NCBI GenBank assembly: GCA_964017065.1
Contig: OZ024791.1
Span: forward strand, 6,004,547-6,068,546
Direction of reading: 5' to 3'
Origin: Haliclona indistincta
Lineage: Eukaryota; Porifera; Demospongiae; Haplosclerida; Chalinidae
DNA: 64,000 nt
Below the pieces are notes generated by a model. That model saw only the letters and a list, made by a program, of their open reading frames with translations. It was not told the DNA's origin and made no database searches. Below are positions 14,046 to 25,365 of this stretch, in pieces. Position 1 is the first letter of the stretch; each line of letters opens with the position of its first letter. Position numbers and translations under genes: made by a program.

Positions 14046-16717
14046 ATGTCTTCCAAGCGCCAGCGAACTGCTGCGGGAGGATCGTTGTTGCCGTCGAAAT
14101 CAGAAGCAAAAGAGGAATCTCAGGCGAAACGGGTAAGAAAAGATGCAAAGGAAGTCCAAGTGCAGCAGACTCCACGGGGGAACGAGGGACTGACTATGGG
14201 AGGATTGCCACTGTATGGTGAATCGTGTCCTAAAAATGGCTATGCCGGAATACCAGGATTAGCAGAAGACGTATGTTCGTTACTTCGTCAGACAATGGAG
14301 AAAGCCAAAGAAGTAAAAGACAATGGAAAAGTACGTTTATGTGTGCGCACGTGTAGCACAGAAAATTTAACCCTTGGGTATCTTAATTTTATAGGAGGTG
14401 GGAGAAGAACGCAAGACAGGATTATTACTCTTTGCTCAAGTGAGGAAGCTCAATCGTCTTGCACACCTCTTTACGAAAGAGACGAGAGACAAGACTCACG
14501 AGCGTCGCCTTGAAGTGGACGAGTTACACCTCCAGCTTCAGAATCTCTGCTACGAGGCAATGCATCTCAACAATGACATTACAAACTGTTTAGAGTTCAG
14601 GTAAGAGGGAATGTAGCTAGTGCTTTATATTGATTCCTGGTTCAGATCACAGCATGAAGATATCGACTTAATCAGCGAGGACGATTTCTACCTCAATGCA
14701 CCTGAGAGTGTATCAAGACCGGTCAGTGCTTGGGATTTAGCAGCAACAAATATTGTTAATGTGCTTTGTCTCACAGGATGTGACTAACGATGATGAACAC
14801 CAGAGAATGCTGGGACGACTGGAATGGGAATTGAAGCAGAGAAAACAGTAAGATATTCAGTATTGTTGCCGGAATGCTGCTCTCTATCGCATTTTACCTT
14901 TTGTTTCATTGCTCGGTAGACTGGCTGATCAGTTGTCTGAACTTGAAGCTACTATCAAGAAGAGCCAACAGGAGAACCACAAGCAAGAGGAACAGCTATC
15001 CAGCCTCCGCCCAACACTAGAAAAGCTCAAACAAGCTACACAACCTGTACAGAAATTTTTCAGCATGCCGCTGGATTGGGAGAAAGATCAGCATACTTTA
15101 GCCCTTCTTCTACCTCCGTTAGTGATCAATAGATTCTGTTATTATTGTGTTGCTCTCTCACAGACCTTTGTATGTGCTCTATGTGCAAGCTGAAGGCTAC
15201 AGCAAGGTCGAGGACAAATCAGTGAAGGTTGAAGTGTGTGGAGAGGCTGAAGAGGCAAAATCATTTCAGGCACTACTTCAACAGGATCAGTCAGGTACTG
15301 CTCACACACACACTCACGGTGTAACAGTTTTTCGTTGTTCTTTTGTGCAGTTGAGGAAGAGAGCGATTCAGACCAGGAGAGAGGTGAAGAGACATCGAGA
15401 AGGAGGAGAAGAGTGAGTGTTGTCGGTCCTATGTGTTGCTAGTGAATCTATGTTCTCATCTGTAGAAGAAGAGACACGTATCCGCTGAAGCACAGTCACG
15501 AGAGCAGCTTCACTCCCGAGCCTTTCCTCTCTCGGTCAACTTCACCATCAATGTTAAAGGTACCCTTGTGTTGGTCTGTTGTCACTACGGCTATGTCGTC
15601 TCTAATCTAGGATATGGCAAAGTCACCATCATGTTTCAGTATCTGCCGTTTTTTAACGTCACATGTGCGACCATCACTGACCTCCAACCGGAGGGACTCT
15701 CGGAATCGCAGCTGAGCTTCTTTGCTGACAAGTCGATGTTTCTTCATTGCCTGTATGATAAGGATACTGGGCGCACATCGCCTAATACTGTAGTCTCTCA
15801 GCTCATTCGTAAATATGGAGGAGACACTTTCTCAAGTGCAGTGCGGCAGTATGGGTTTCCCTATCGATGGGTGCAGCGTGTGTGTGGAGCTGGATCGCTC
15901 AGTGAAGGGGCAGATGACCCAGAGCTAAAACCAGATTATGAATTATCGGTTCAGAGTATAGTATCCTTGGTAGATGTTCTGAAGAAAAGAATGAAATCTC
16001 AAGTTCAGTTAGTGAAGGAATTGTCTGCATTAGGTTTGTTATTTATCATTGTGTACTTTCATAATTTTTTACTTTGTAGATCAAAAGAAAGCAGATTCTA
16101 ACGGCAAGTCTTCCAGCAATTCTCAGCTTGTTCGTTGGAAGCACATTGCTTTGTCTGAAGTGCAGAGCTCTCAGTTTGGTGGACTGGCAGTCTTTAACCT
16201 GCAAGAGAGGACCAATAGACTCTTCCTTGCTACCTTCCAGCATGGTCAAGGTATTTCATTGGTGTCTATATTTTTTATCATTCTTCACTGTCGTCTGTCT
16301 CTAGCTCGGATGCATACGATAGTGTGCGTCACTGCCGACTATCCCAGTACGTCTCCTTTATTTGCTGTGTTGATCGAACTCTCATCTGGTCAGAAACAGC
16401 CTTATGATATCCACATTAAGGTCTGCTACAAATTGTCAAATTGTAGCAGAGAAGTTCACTGTTGGTTTTCTTGTAGAACATAGAGATAGCAGTGAATTTG
16501 GAGCACCCCAAGGTAGTCACAGAGGAGGACCTACTCACATCACAGGTGAATCATCTCAGAGGGTGTTTCGATCGATACATGCAACAGAAGACACTATCGC
16601 CAGCAGAGAAAAGTACGAAGCCTCTTCTACAGACAAGGTATGTTCTTGTCTAATGCTGTAGATCACTCTGTACTTTGCTTTGATAGGGGTAAAGGTAGGT
16701 TGCTGTCTCTGTCTTAA
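14046..16717 (+). CDS. THOC5: THOC5, THO/TREX complex subunit
   Basis: THOC5 is a coiled-coil subunit of THO, which couples transcription to mRNA packaging and export. The N-terminus (MSSKRQRTAAGGSLLPSKS) is basic and NLS-like. Conserved blocks: VRKLNRLAHLF, HLQLQNLCYEAMHL, a coiled coil around 14910-15060, LPPLYVLYVQAEGYSK, an acidic segment around 15350-15480, FPYRWVQRVCGAG, and the RWD-like C-terminal region ending in a short tail at TAA 16715-16717. It has about fifteen exons with small introns. Identification rests on colinear match to animal THOC5. The gene starts 72 bp from RNF34 and ends 91 bp from the POLR3D stop. Confidence 0.92.
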
Positions 16718-16798
16718 CAGTCATTCAGCAACAAACACTTCTCTGGCAATCAGACCAACACTTTTACATACATGTATTTATAATTTTCTGATCAATAC

Positions 16799-16804
16799 AA
16801 TAAA
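16799..16804 (+). terminator. THOC5 polyadenylation signal abutting the POLR3D stop
   Basis: AATAAA lies 82 bp after the THOC5 stop and only 4 bp before the last POLR3D base (16808). Cleavage 10-30 nt further on would fall inside POLR3D coding sequence on the other strand. Confidence 0.65.
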
Positions 16805-16807
16805 ATG

Positions 16808-18542
16808 CTATGATAAGGAGTCTTCAGAGCTAGTAAGTGATTCGAGATCAGGCGTGCAGATAAGACGATGAGAGAGTTGTCCAAGGACAACTAGAGAGGG
16901 ACTGTCATTGGCTCTTATTGACACCAGTTGTTGAAGAAAACCGCCTCGAGTGCCCATGGTGACATCAAAGTAGGTGGAGCCAAGAGCAAGCCTAAATTCA
17001 GAACAAAAATTATTAGATCTTACCAGGATCGTACCAGCATACCGCACTCTCCCTGACTGGTGAACCATTAGCTTGCCAATGAGACCCTCTGGGATATCTT
17101 GCAATTTACATGGTTTATCCTATAGGAAGGTGAGCAACTGACGGCTCAAATACGTCACTGTAAGTACCTCTTGTTTAGTAGCACCACTGCCATCTACCTC
17201 TTGTTTAGTAGCACCACTGCCATCATCACCTGAGGGAGGAGAGGGGAGAGGCAGTTGATCTGGAAGCTGAAGAAGAAGGAAGGATCCCTTGGAATTCTGA
17301 GGAGAAAGAATACGAGACAATCTAAACAGCGCAACAAGGGACAGCTAGGTGAGGAGCACCTTGGAAGGAGAAAATATATCAGCTGGAGAAGCAGCATCAG
17401 TTGAATGTGAAGACGAAGAAGCTAAACAAGTAGTAGGAGGTGGTGGGTGAGCATCCATCTGCTCATCTTTCTCCTCCTTACTCTCGTGTGCTGGAGAGGC
17501 ACTCATTACTGTGTGTGTGTGTGTGTGTGCTGTGATATTCACCTGGTTTGGAGCTGGAGGAGAGTCCTTCTGTTTTACATGACTTGTGAAGAGTGTAATC
17601 AAGGGGAAGAACAACTGGAGGGTTGGACGAGGATGAAAATAACAAAGCTTTACTGGCTGTAGCTTCAGTATCCATTGGCTATGAAAACGAGAACAAAATA
17701 GAGAGGCTAGGCATTGTTGAACACACCTCATCTTCATCATCATTTCCATCACTTAGTGGTCCATTTCCTTGCTCTGACTCCACCTTGGGTCTATCTGCCA
17801 ATTGTCTGAAACCAAGAGAGTTGTGACTCATAATACGGTACTGTAGCAAGGGCGTATAGAGAGGCTTCAGCTACCTTTGATTGCGAGCTGATTGAACTAC
17901 AGACAGACTTGCAGAACGAACTGAATCAACTAAAAATAAGTTAAAGAACAGTTTCAGTTACATGACGATATGCTCATTACCTTCCCTTCTGCCCATTGGT
18001 CTTTCAGCTGGTCCCATACTAAAAACTGATGCTGATGTGACCACTTCTTTCTTTCTGTCCTTCCTTTTCTTTTCTTGTTTATCTTTTCCTTTCTTCTTAT
18101 CAGTAGTTGAAGTTGGTGTGGCTGACGATGGCTCTTCATCTTTCTTCTTCACACGGCGAGCTGGAATCGTAGGAGTGAACACCCTCTGTGCAGGATGATC
18201 ATGTAGACCCACCCATCAACATGTGCTGCTACTGACCTTTGGTACTCCACCTAATGTGAGATCTCTTTTCTGTCGTAATGATGGCAGACGATCAGACCTG
18301 TGCAATGCAGTATACACTAATACAGTAATCCATCAGTATGACTTACGAGCTAGCGCTTGGCAGTGATTGTCTCGCTCGCCGACGATCTGGACCATGCAAA
18401 CAGTGATAGTGAACGTTTCTCGATCGTAAATATTACACAACTTACCAACCGTCGATTTATCTTGCTTGATAACATTTGCAGTGCCTTGCTTTTCTGTTGA
18501 ATCCGACGACTTTGACTTTTCGGCCCTCGATGGTTCAGCCAT
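16808..18542 (-). CDS. POLR3D: POLR3D (RPC4/RPC53), RNA polymerase III subunit
   Basis: POLR3D, with POLR3E, forms the TFIIF-like subcomplex of RNA polymerase III that acts in termination and reinitiation. The N-terminus MAEPSRAEKSKSSD leads to DRLPSLRQKRDLTLGGVPK and RVFTPTIPARRVKKK, the conserved signature; a Lys-rich stretch; then FSMGPAERPMG. The C-terminal RPC4 domain reads LQDIPEGLIGKLMVHQSGRV, FDVTMGTRGGFLQQLVSI and LGQLSHRLICTPDLESL, as in human POLR3D. The variable middle contains a (CA)n tract read as His-Thr repeats near 17515 and a perfect 30-bp in-frame duplication at 17165-17224. It shares a 62-bp promoter with GLE1. Confidence 0.93.
17165..17224. repeat. Perfect 30-bp tandem duplication in POLR3D exon
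   Basis: Two identical 30-bp units (17165-17194, 17195-17224) are in frame and encode DGSGATKQEV twice. Perfect identity points to a recent event, or to an assembly artefact. Confidence 0.9.
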
Positions 18543-18604
18543 GTGTGGAGGGCGGGGTCACACATGTGTGAGGCGTGGTTAACTACTTTTACGCGAACTT
18601 CAAA
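18543..18604. promoter_or_regulatory. 62-bp divergent POLR3D/GLE1 promoter
   Basis: The shortest start-to-start gap in the window. It contains the perfect 14-bp palindrome TCACACATGTGTGA at 18558-18571, flanked by GGCGGGG (18551-18557) and GGCGTGG (18572-18578). Both 5' UTRs must be very short or overlap. Confidence 0.6.
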
Positions 18605-21523
18605 ATGGCCGGTTCAGTCGTCGCTGCTCTCAGAGAGACCAAGAAAGGACAGTTGAGCCCAGGAGCACCATGGGAAGTTTGCTCTGCTGCAGAAAAAATA
18701 GTAAGTTTTGATTTGTCTGAATAAAAATTTATAACTGCATTCTTGACTTAGGCAATTCTAGATGCACTCACTCGAGCTCCTCCGATATCTCCAGAAGCTG
18801 CTGTCCATCGTATAGTACAGGAGTGTCCTATACCTCCAACCATTGCTGATTACCAGGAGGAGGAGGAGGAAGAAGAAGAAGAAGAAGAAGAGATGGTTAC
18901 TACCACACAACTAAACTACTCAACACCTGAGACAAGGTGCATACCACATGTTTACAGATACAGTTCAACGATCCTCTCCCTCACTAGCTTTCACTCTCTG
19001 TCTGTTGTCGTCGACCAGCGTCAAGAATTAGAGGATTATGAGAGAATCACGGATGATCAGATTATGAATGAAGTAGAGGTATTTCAGCCATTCTCAGCTG
19101 ATGATAGTATCTTTGTGCTTGTTTAGATGTCAATGCGGCTAAGACGAAAAGTGTTTAGTAGTGAACTTGAGGGAATTCGCAGCTGTTGTATGGAAGAGCA
19201 TGCACAGTTCCAGGAGGAGTTGGAACGAGAGAGGGAAAGAGAGAAGGCAAAAGAGAAAATGTTTGAAGAAGCAAAGTATGTATGTTATAGTTATTATAGT
19301 ATACATGGTGTTATTTCTTATTAGTAAGGCAATTATAAGTGAACAGCTTCGTCTAGTTCATGAGCAGTATCAAGCCCACCTCATGGTTGGTCCTAATAAA
19401 ATGTTTCACATCGTATGGACAATAAATATCTTCTACAGATTCTAGCTGATCAGAAGCGTAGCAATGAGCTGAAAATGTTACAGCAGCTCCAGCAGATAGA
19501 GGAGAGAAAGTAAGCTCACTCAGTCATCCCATTGTCATCAATGCTCTCTTTCAGAAAGCAGGAAATGCTTCAAGTATTTGAATGGTGCCAGCATCTTAGG
19601 CAAGACGCCAACTCAATGTCACATCGCTTTGCCATTTTGCTTCGAGCATGCCGATATCCAGAGATGCTCAATGATACTTCTGCCATACAGTACGTCAGCA
19701 AGGCTGAAGAGCAGATTAGACAAGTTAGCAAAAGTTTGATCATCCTGGAATCATCTGAAGATCCAACTATGGCTCAGGTACTCAGACCATAGACACCACC
19801 AAGGAAATACTTTCATAATAGCATGCTAAGCTAACAATTGATTTTGTCTGTTCTATAGGTTACTCAAATAAAGGCAACATTGACAGGAGTACAGCCACTC
19901 TTGGCTGAAGTAAAGAAATGCATAGAGGAAGTGGACAAGAAAGGAGATCAAATGAAGAGAGAAGAAGAGGAGAAGGAAAAGCTAAAACGACAAGAAGAGG
20001 AAAAGAAAAACATGGAAAAACTAAAACAGAGTCAAGACAGTGCAAAAACAAGTACGACAGTAGTGCCCCAATCACAGCCTGAGGGAGAAAAAGACGAAAG
20101 TGGCGAAAAAGGACAGAAAGAGAAAAAGTCAGGAAGTAAGAAGCTACTTGCTACGTGTCTGCTACATGTACTAATTCAATGTGTTCTATAGTAATTGCAT
20201 CATCTTCAATACTCCAATGGTACCAGTCCTTGCAAGACAAACTGACACTAGCTATGGATACTTGTACCTCACTAACAGAAACTAAAGACCGTCAGGTGAC
20301 CTACTATTCTTAGCTTGACGTTATCATTTTTTTAGCAATATTATTTCAGGTTCAAACCTATCGATTTAATCTCCAAAAGGCTGTCAACATTCCTGTTTGT
20401 GCCATATCTTCTCAATCTGGTAGTCACTTGCTGGACAAGATCAGAAGACTGCAGAATCTACTCAGTGGTAGAGATGTAGAGGTGACTGGTAAGACAGTAT
20501 CGATCAGGACACATCCTCATGCTAAACTATACTGTACTAATTTCATGGCAAAGAAGCTTGTGGTAAGTGTACTCTGCCTAGTTAGAGCTGTTGTTGAGTT
20601 CTGCTATTAGAAACTAGGAGAGGAGCAGGCAGGCTCTCGACCTGAAACAGTGTTCCCCATAGCTAGCGTAGTGGTTCAGATATGGTCTGGTCTACCTGAG
20701 TTTGGTGAACTGTTCGTTGCTCATTGTCATGATTCATGTCCAGTGCTTGCTCCTATATACTTCACTCAACATAAGGGAATCAGTGAGGGAGATCTGTACA
20801 GGTATGCTCATTATACTAATCTGCAAGCAATTGATATAGTGCCATACAGACTGCGAGGGTACCAGGTGTCTCAAGATGGGACCGTAGAATCTGACGATTT
20901 ATTTTTGAAGAGAATGAGTGGAATTGTTAGACTGTATGCAGCTGTGTTAGTGACATCACCTCGTGAGCATGGAAAGGTGAGAAATTCACTATTATGCTTT
21001 CAGCCATTAGTCTTTTTTATCTTTCAGGCTCATCCTCATGGACTAGAGCATGGATGGACTTGGTTGGCACGTGTACTGAACACTGAACCACAACCTATCA
21101 TCACTGCTACTGCACTGTATGATTTCCTTGAGGTAATAAACTATGTTGCTATTTTGTCACTGATCTTCATCCGTCTGATCACCTAGGTTGCTGGTTATGC
21201 TCTGATGAAGCAATTCGGTCGACAGTTTAAAAAGCTTCTCTTTCTCCTAGTCAAACAGTTTTTACCAAAGTGAGTATCTAAGCAGATCATTGCAGCAATA
21301 TATTAGTTTGCATCTTAGAATTGAGAAGATCACCCCTATTGAGGAACAGGGGCCCCTCTCTCGTCTCAAACAGTTCTTAGAGGTGTGTGAACAGTTAAAT
21401 GTGTACTGTTTATCACCTCTCTCTGTAAAGGATTGTGTCTCTAGTGGTAATATACCGCAGCCAGCAGGCATTCTCACTGATTCTTTTTGGAGAAGCCATG
21501 TGGATGGGATTGTATCTGCTTAA
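18605..21523 (+). CDS. GLE1: GLE1, nuclear pore mRNA export factor
   Basis: GLE1, with IP6, activates the DEAD-box helicase DDX19 at the cytoplasmic face of the pore to release exported mRNA. Start MAGSVVAALRETKKG. A poly-Glu run (18857-18892) and a long coiled coil (through 20100, Glu/Lys/Arg-rich) precede the C-terminal HEAT-like GLE1 domain: YQVSQDGTVESDDLFLKRMS, GIVRLYAAVL, HPHGLEHGWTWLARVLNTEP, ALYDFLEVAGYALMKQFGRQ, SRLKQFLE, and final GILTDSFWRSHVDG. All match human GLE1 in order. About eleven exons. The 3' end faces IFT22 with 86 bp between stop codons. Confidence 0.95.
18857..18892 (+). repeat. GAG/GAA trinucleotide run in GLE1
   Basis: Twelve consecutive Glu codons (GAG x4, GAA x7, GAG) in the GLE1 exon; likely length-polymorphic. 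Confidence 0.9.
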
Positions 21524-21609
21524 CCTCAATCATATTTCAGTATCAAATTTTGTGTCATTTTTAATAATAGATGAAACGTCACAGATAACGGAGTTGTGGT
21601 GGTAATAGT

Positions 21610-22390
21610 TCACTTGTTAACAATCTTCATTTCCTCTTTGTCCTGTCTGTCTTGAAGCACACTGAGCAGCTGTATTGCAAATGCATTGAAAACCTCTCTT
21701 GCTTGAGCTGGATTCTCCTCAAGATTAAGTGCCATATGATGAACAGCCAACAAATTTTGTGCTACATAGTAGAACAATAGTCTAAGCTATTACAGCAGAG
21801 ATCACTCATACATAGCTCTCCAGTTGTGCTGTTGTCCTCCTGATTGTTCCACTGTAAGCCTATGATTGCACACTGACTATCACGTAGCCTTTGCTTCTTG
21901 ACAAAGTAGCTATACCTGTGGGCAGAGTCTGGATAAACAATGCTACCAATTTGACAGCTACTACCATTTTTCTAGATCTCTCTCGTGGCTTTGGTTGCCT
22001 ATAGAGTAAACAAAAATGACTCCTTTAGTGTCTTGTACCATTGCAGGCCAACATGATTCAAATCTGTGATGGAATTATTATCACTGGAGTAAATAGTTAT
22101 CATGCTTACTGTTTGCTCCCTGCACAGTCCCATAACTCTACCTCTACTCGTAACAGCTTCTCAGTGGAAGGATCGTTCCCTGAAACTTCAAATTCCAATA
22201 TTCTCACACCCTGTGTGGGATGGTAGTCTCCTCCTGCACTCCCAGTCGCCTCTGCTATTACGTTAGAGAATGCTGTCTTTCCCGACTATAATGAGAAAAG
22301 GTAAAGCAAGGTGAAAATACACGAGAGACTTGCAGCGAGTACCTGGGCTGGACCAACGACTGCTATTTTTACTTTCCCTCTAAACGCCAT
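21610..22390 (-). CDS. IFT22: IFT22 (RABL5), intraflagellar transport small GTPase-like subunit
   Basis: IFT22 is a Rab-like component of the IFT-B complex in cilia. The spliced protein is about 192 residues (human 185). It begins MAFRGKVKIAVVGPAQ and completes the P-loop GPAQSGKT across the first intron; then YHPTQGVRILEFEV (switch I), VELWDCAGSKQFESCWPAM (WDxxG, switch II), KGVIFVYSIGNQSHERDLEKW, and the C-terminus NLLAVHHMALNLEENP ... DKEEMKIVNK, like the human SRDREEMSIM tail. The Rab NKxD guanine-specificity motif is absent, as usual in IFT22. Five coding exons; intron phases confirm the chosen splice sites. It is divergent from CENPO with 72 bp between starts. Confidence 0.93.
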
Positions 22391-22462
22391 TGTGTTTGTT
22401 TATCGGTTGGTACGCGCGTGTAGAAACAGGTATCACGTGATTGTCTGGCGGGAAACTCGAGC
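22391..22462. promoter_or_regulatory. Divergent IFT22/CENPO promoter with E-box
   Basis: 72 bp between start codons, holding the palindromic E-box TCACGTGA (22433-22440) 23 bp from the CENPO ATG. No TATA box. Confidence 0.6.
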
Positions 22463-23824
22463 ATGCAGCAAAAAGAAAATGGTATTGATGATTTTGACGG
22501 AGGCCCTAGAGAGCAACAGACAGACCGAAAGTTGAAAAGAATGAAGGAATTGAGGACTAAAGGTTACCAACCAATGCACATGTGAACAGCTAGCATCATG
22601 CACGTGAGCATGATACGAAGCAAGCTAGCAATCAACTAGCTAACCTTCTACAGTGGAAGAATTGAAGTACTTGAAAGAAAAGCTACAGAGGGAGATATCG
22701 TACGACTCATACGAGGCAACAGTTACACTTTTGTCGAACGAAGAACGTGAGAATGTATATGCATGACATGCAGTGTGTCATATAGTGAATACATATTATA
22801 CTGTATAGCTATTGCATCGTGTGCACTGCCTCCTCCGGAACAGAATGAGGTCAGAATATGCATGATGGGTATTGGATGTATGTACTGGAACCTGTCTTTA
22901 GCTCGTAGAGAAGGCCCACATGTTGGTCAAAATAAGACAAGTAAGTAAACAATAATATAATATTGCATACAATTTGTCAATTTTGTAGTTAGAGTATAAA
23001 ATGGCAGCATACCGGTATGGAGGTATTACTGTTAGAAAGATTGACAAGCAAGACACGATCGTTGGATTTGGAACAAGCTTTAAAGGTGCATGTAAATCAG
23101 ATATCTATCTTACTAAAAATTGCTCATTGCTTAGGTGAGTATTTCGAGACGTACTATGTTCAGATGACACTCGATCAGGACAATGCAGTGGTTAGTGAGC
23201 TGCTGCAGACTTTACTCACTAGCTGTTCTGTCTCTTTTATCAGCTATCATCGAGCACAATTCCTGACTTTGTACCTTTAACTAGTCTCCTCGACCGTATG
23301 AGCAAACAAAAAATTAGTGTGAGTACACGATAATATTTATATGGACAATCTGATTTTTTCTTTTGTTGTAGCTTTCAAACTTACTGGAAACTGTTCATAG
23401 TTACTTACTAGCGTATGTTGGGAGAAGGGAACAAGTGAGTGTGCCCACACATGAGTATACTCTCCTTACACACTCTCCTTTCATCAGGCAAATGAAGTGA
23501 TCAACAATCTCTCCCGTCTTCTATCAGATACATTACTACTCGAACATCCTTACACCTTTCTGAAAATTCCTCTGGTACAGCAAGTGCATTCTTGTTACAA
23601 ACTATGATCTTTGTTTATCTCAGAGACTACCTATGTCTGCAGAACAAATTGATGCAACAATTGAGCTCACTTATGGACACCTTCACTCAACTTTGCCTAG
23701 TAAGGTGCAATGCAGCGAGTCACTGCCGATCAGTAAAGCTGCCATCGAAGATCTGTTTTTAAGTCAAGACCTGCCTGATGCTATATTGGCAGTAGAAAAA
23801 CTAGCAAACACTGACAGGTTGTAA
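22463..23824 (+). CDS. CENPO: Probable CENP-O, inner kinetochore subunit
   Basis: CENP-O is an RWD-domain subunit of the CENP-O/P/Q/U/R module. The reconstructed start MQQKENGIDDFDGGPREQQT is followed by a coiled coil (LKYLKEKLQREISYD), then AYRYGGITVRKID, FGTSFKGEYFETYYVQM, TIPDFVPLTSLLDRM, LSNLLETVHSYLLAYVGRRE, and a final RWD-like half ending at 23824. The pattern of a Phe/Tyr-Gly 'AY-F-G' turn, FxGxYxxxYxV strand, proline-rich 'VPVFIPL' turn and 'YL-AY-GRR' helix is what I recall for vertebrate CENP-O. CENP proteins diverge fast, so this is a family-level call. About nine short exons. Confidence 0.65.
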
Positions 23825-23980
23825 TTCACTCAGAAATTTTAATTTTAAATGTGTCTTGGAAATTATAGAAAGCAAGTAATTTGATATACAATAATATCAC
23901 ACAGATTTCACACGGACTCACAACAACAAAAAACCTAGCAAACAACAAGTTTATGTACTAAAAAGCAGTCCAGGTCTTCT

Positions 23981-25066
23981 TCATGCTTTCTTGCTGTACT
24001 CGATCTTCTGAACTTTTACATCTTTGTACATTTGGTAGACGTACATGACCATCGATGATCCTTGAATGTCCATTAGTACAAATGACGGCACAACTTCACT
24101 GGAAGAGAAATACAGATACCAATCTGTAGACGAACACTAAAAATACGCTAAGTTTATGAACTTTGCATCTGTTGACAAAGCTGTACCACACAACAGTATC
24201 TCTTGGAAACTGCCTACTTTCTTTTACAACTAGGGTCTAGGGTTTGCTGATCATGCTGTTTCACAGCCTGAGCAGACGTGATAATACATAAGCTCAACCT
24301 AAACTTTGTGAATGAAGCTCGCTCACGTTTCCATTGCTGTATAGGCTCCTGTGGCTGATCCTGGGTTAATGAAGAATTTTCCTTCTTTTTCCATTGCTGA
24401 AAACTAAAGAAAAAAAACAATAAAACTATTTTTAAATGCTAAGTAAATCAGCGCACAAACCTTGTGGGTGTGACCTGAAACCAATATATCAACGTCGAGT
24501 TGTCTCTGAACCTGAAAGTGTTAAGTAAAAATTATTCGTGACATGTCATCAACACTGACAAGTGAGAGGCTATCAATGTCTCCCCAAGGCACCACTTGAT
24601 GACCATGTGTGAGACCAATACGGAACTGCCCAACAGTGATCACTTTCTGCTCTGGAAAACTGCTTATCTGCAGGCAAGCACATCATTTGCTAAGCCTGAA
24701 AGCATCACACTCACCTCATCAAAATCTCCCTTTACAATATTAACATCACTTGCCAGCATTCTCAAGTACTCGTATGTCTCTTTATTACATAGATTACCAG
24801 TGCACAGAATTGCTTGTATTTTCCCAGGTACCTATGGAACAAAAGCATCTGATGACAGCCAATGAGTTCGCAATAGAACCGATACTAGACTGAGCTTATA
24901 TTAAAGTGGGCGTGGTAGCAAACTCACTAGCAGTTTCTTGAACTGTGGCGGTAGGGCATGCGCCCGGTGAGGAATATGGAGGTCTCCTATTACTAATACA
25001 AGCTACGGGTACCAGGATGAGCAAAACGTTACAGGATTGTTGCAAAATACTGCTTACTTACCACCA
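23981..25066 (-). CDS. VPS29: VPS29, retromer subunit
   Basis: VPS29 is the metallophosphoesterase-fold subunit of retromer, a scaffold for endosome-to-Golgi recycling. The start exon codes only MV, followed by a GTAAGT donor, then [70 protein letters not shown] and the terminal [19 protein letters not shown]. Fold motifs GDLH, GHTH and NPGSATG are kept. About 180 residues, as in other eukaryotes. Convergent with CENPO and divergent from MTMR3/4; the 299-bp gap to MTMR3/4 has a CACGTG (25091-25096) and a full CRE, TGACGTCA (25112-25119). Confidence 0.95.
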
Positions 25067-25365
25067 TCTTGGTTGTTTCTCCTTGTCAGTCACGTGCACT
25101 GCCTAAGCTGGTGACGTCATCTGAGCCATTTTGCCATCGCCAGCTCGACTGTATTTTAGGGAAAGTACCGTAGGTCCATCTCTGCTCTCGGCCTTTACAG
25201 CAGAAGAAGGCGAGGATGGTTTGATTGGACTCTGTCAGGCAAACGAGAACGCTAACGTCTTGACTACAGGGTTCGTGATTTGAAGCAGCATACACACAAT
25301 ATCACTTTAGGCTGCTCTCTGACCTTCACAGACTCTGTCACAGGTCACATTGGTTGCATAAGAGC

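Noticed and set aside
17510..17540. A tiny intron around the (CA)n tract of POLR3D
   Set aside because: About 30 nt is too short to splice, and removing it creates an immediate TAA; read as coding His-Thr repeats instead.
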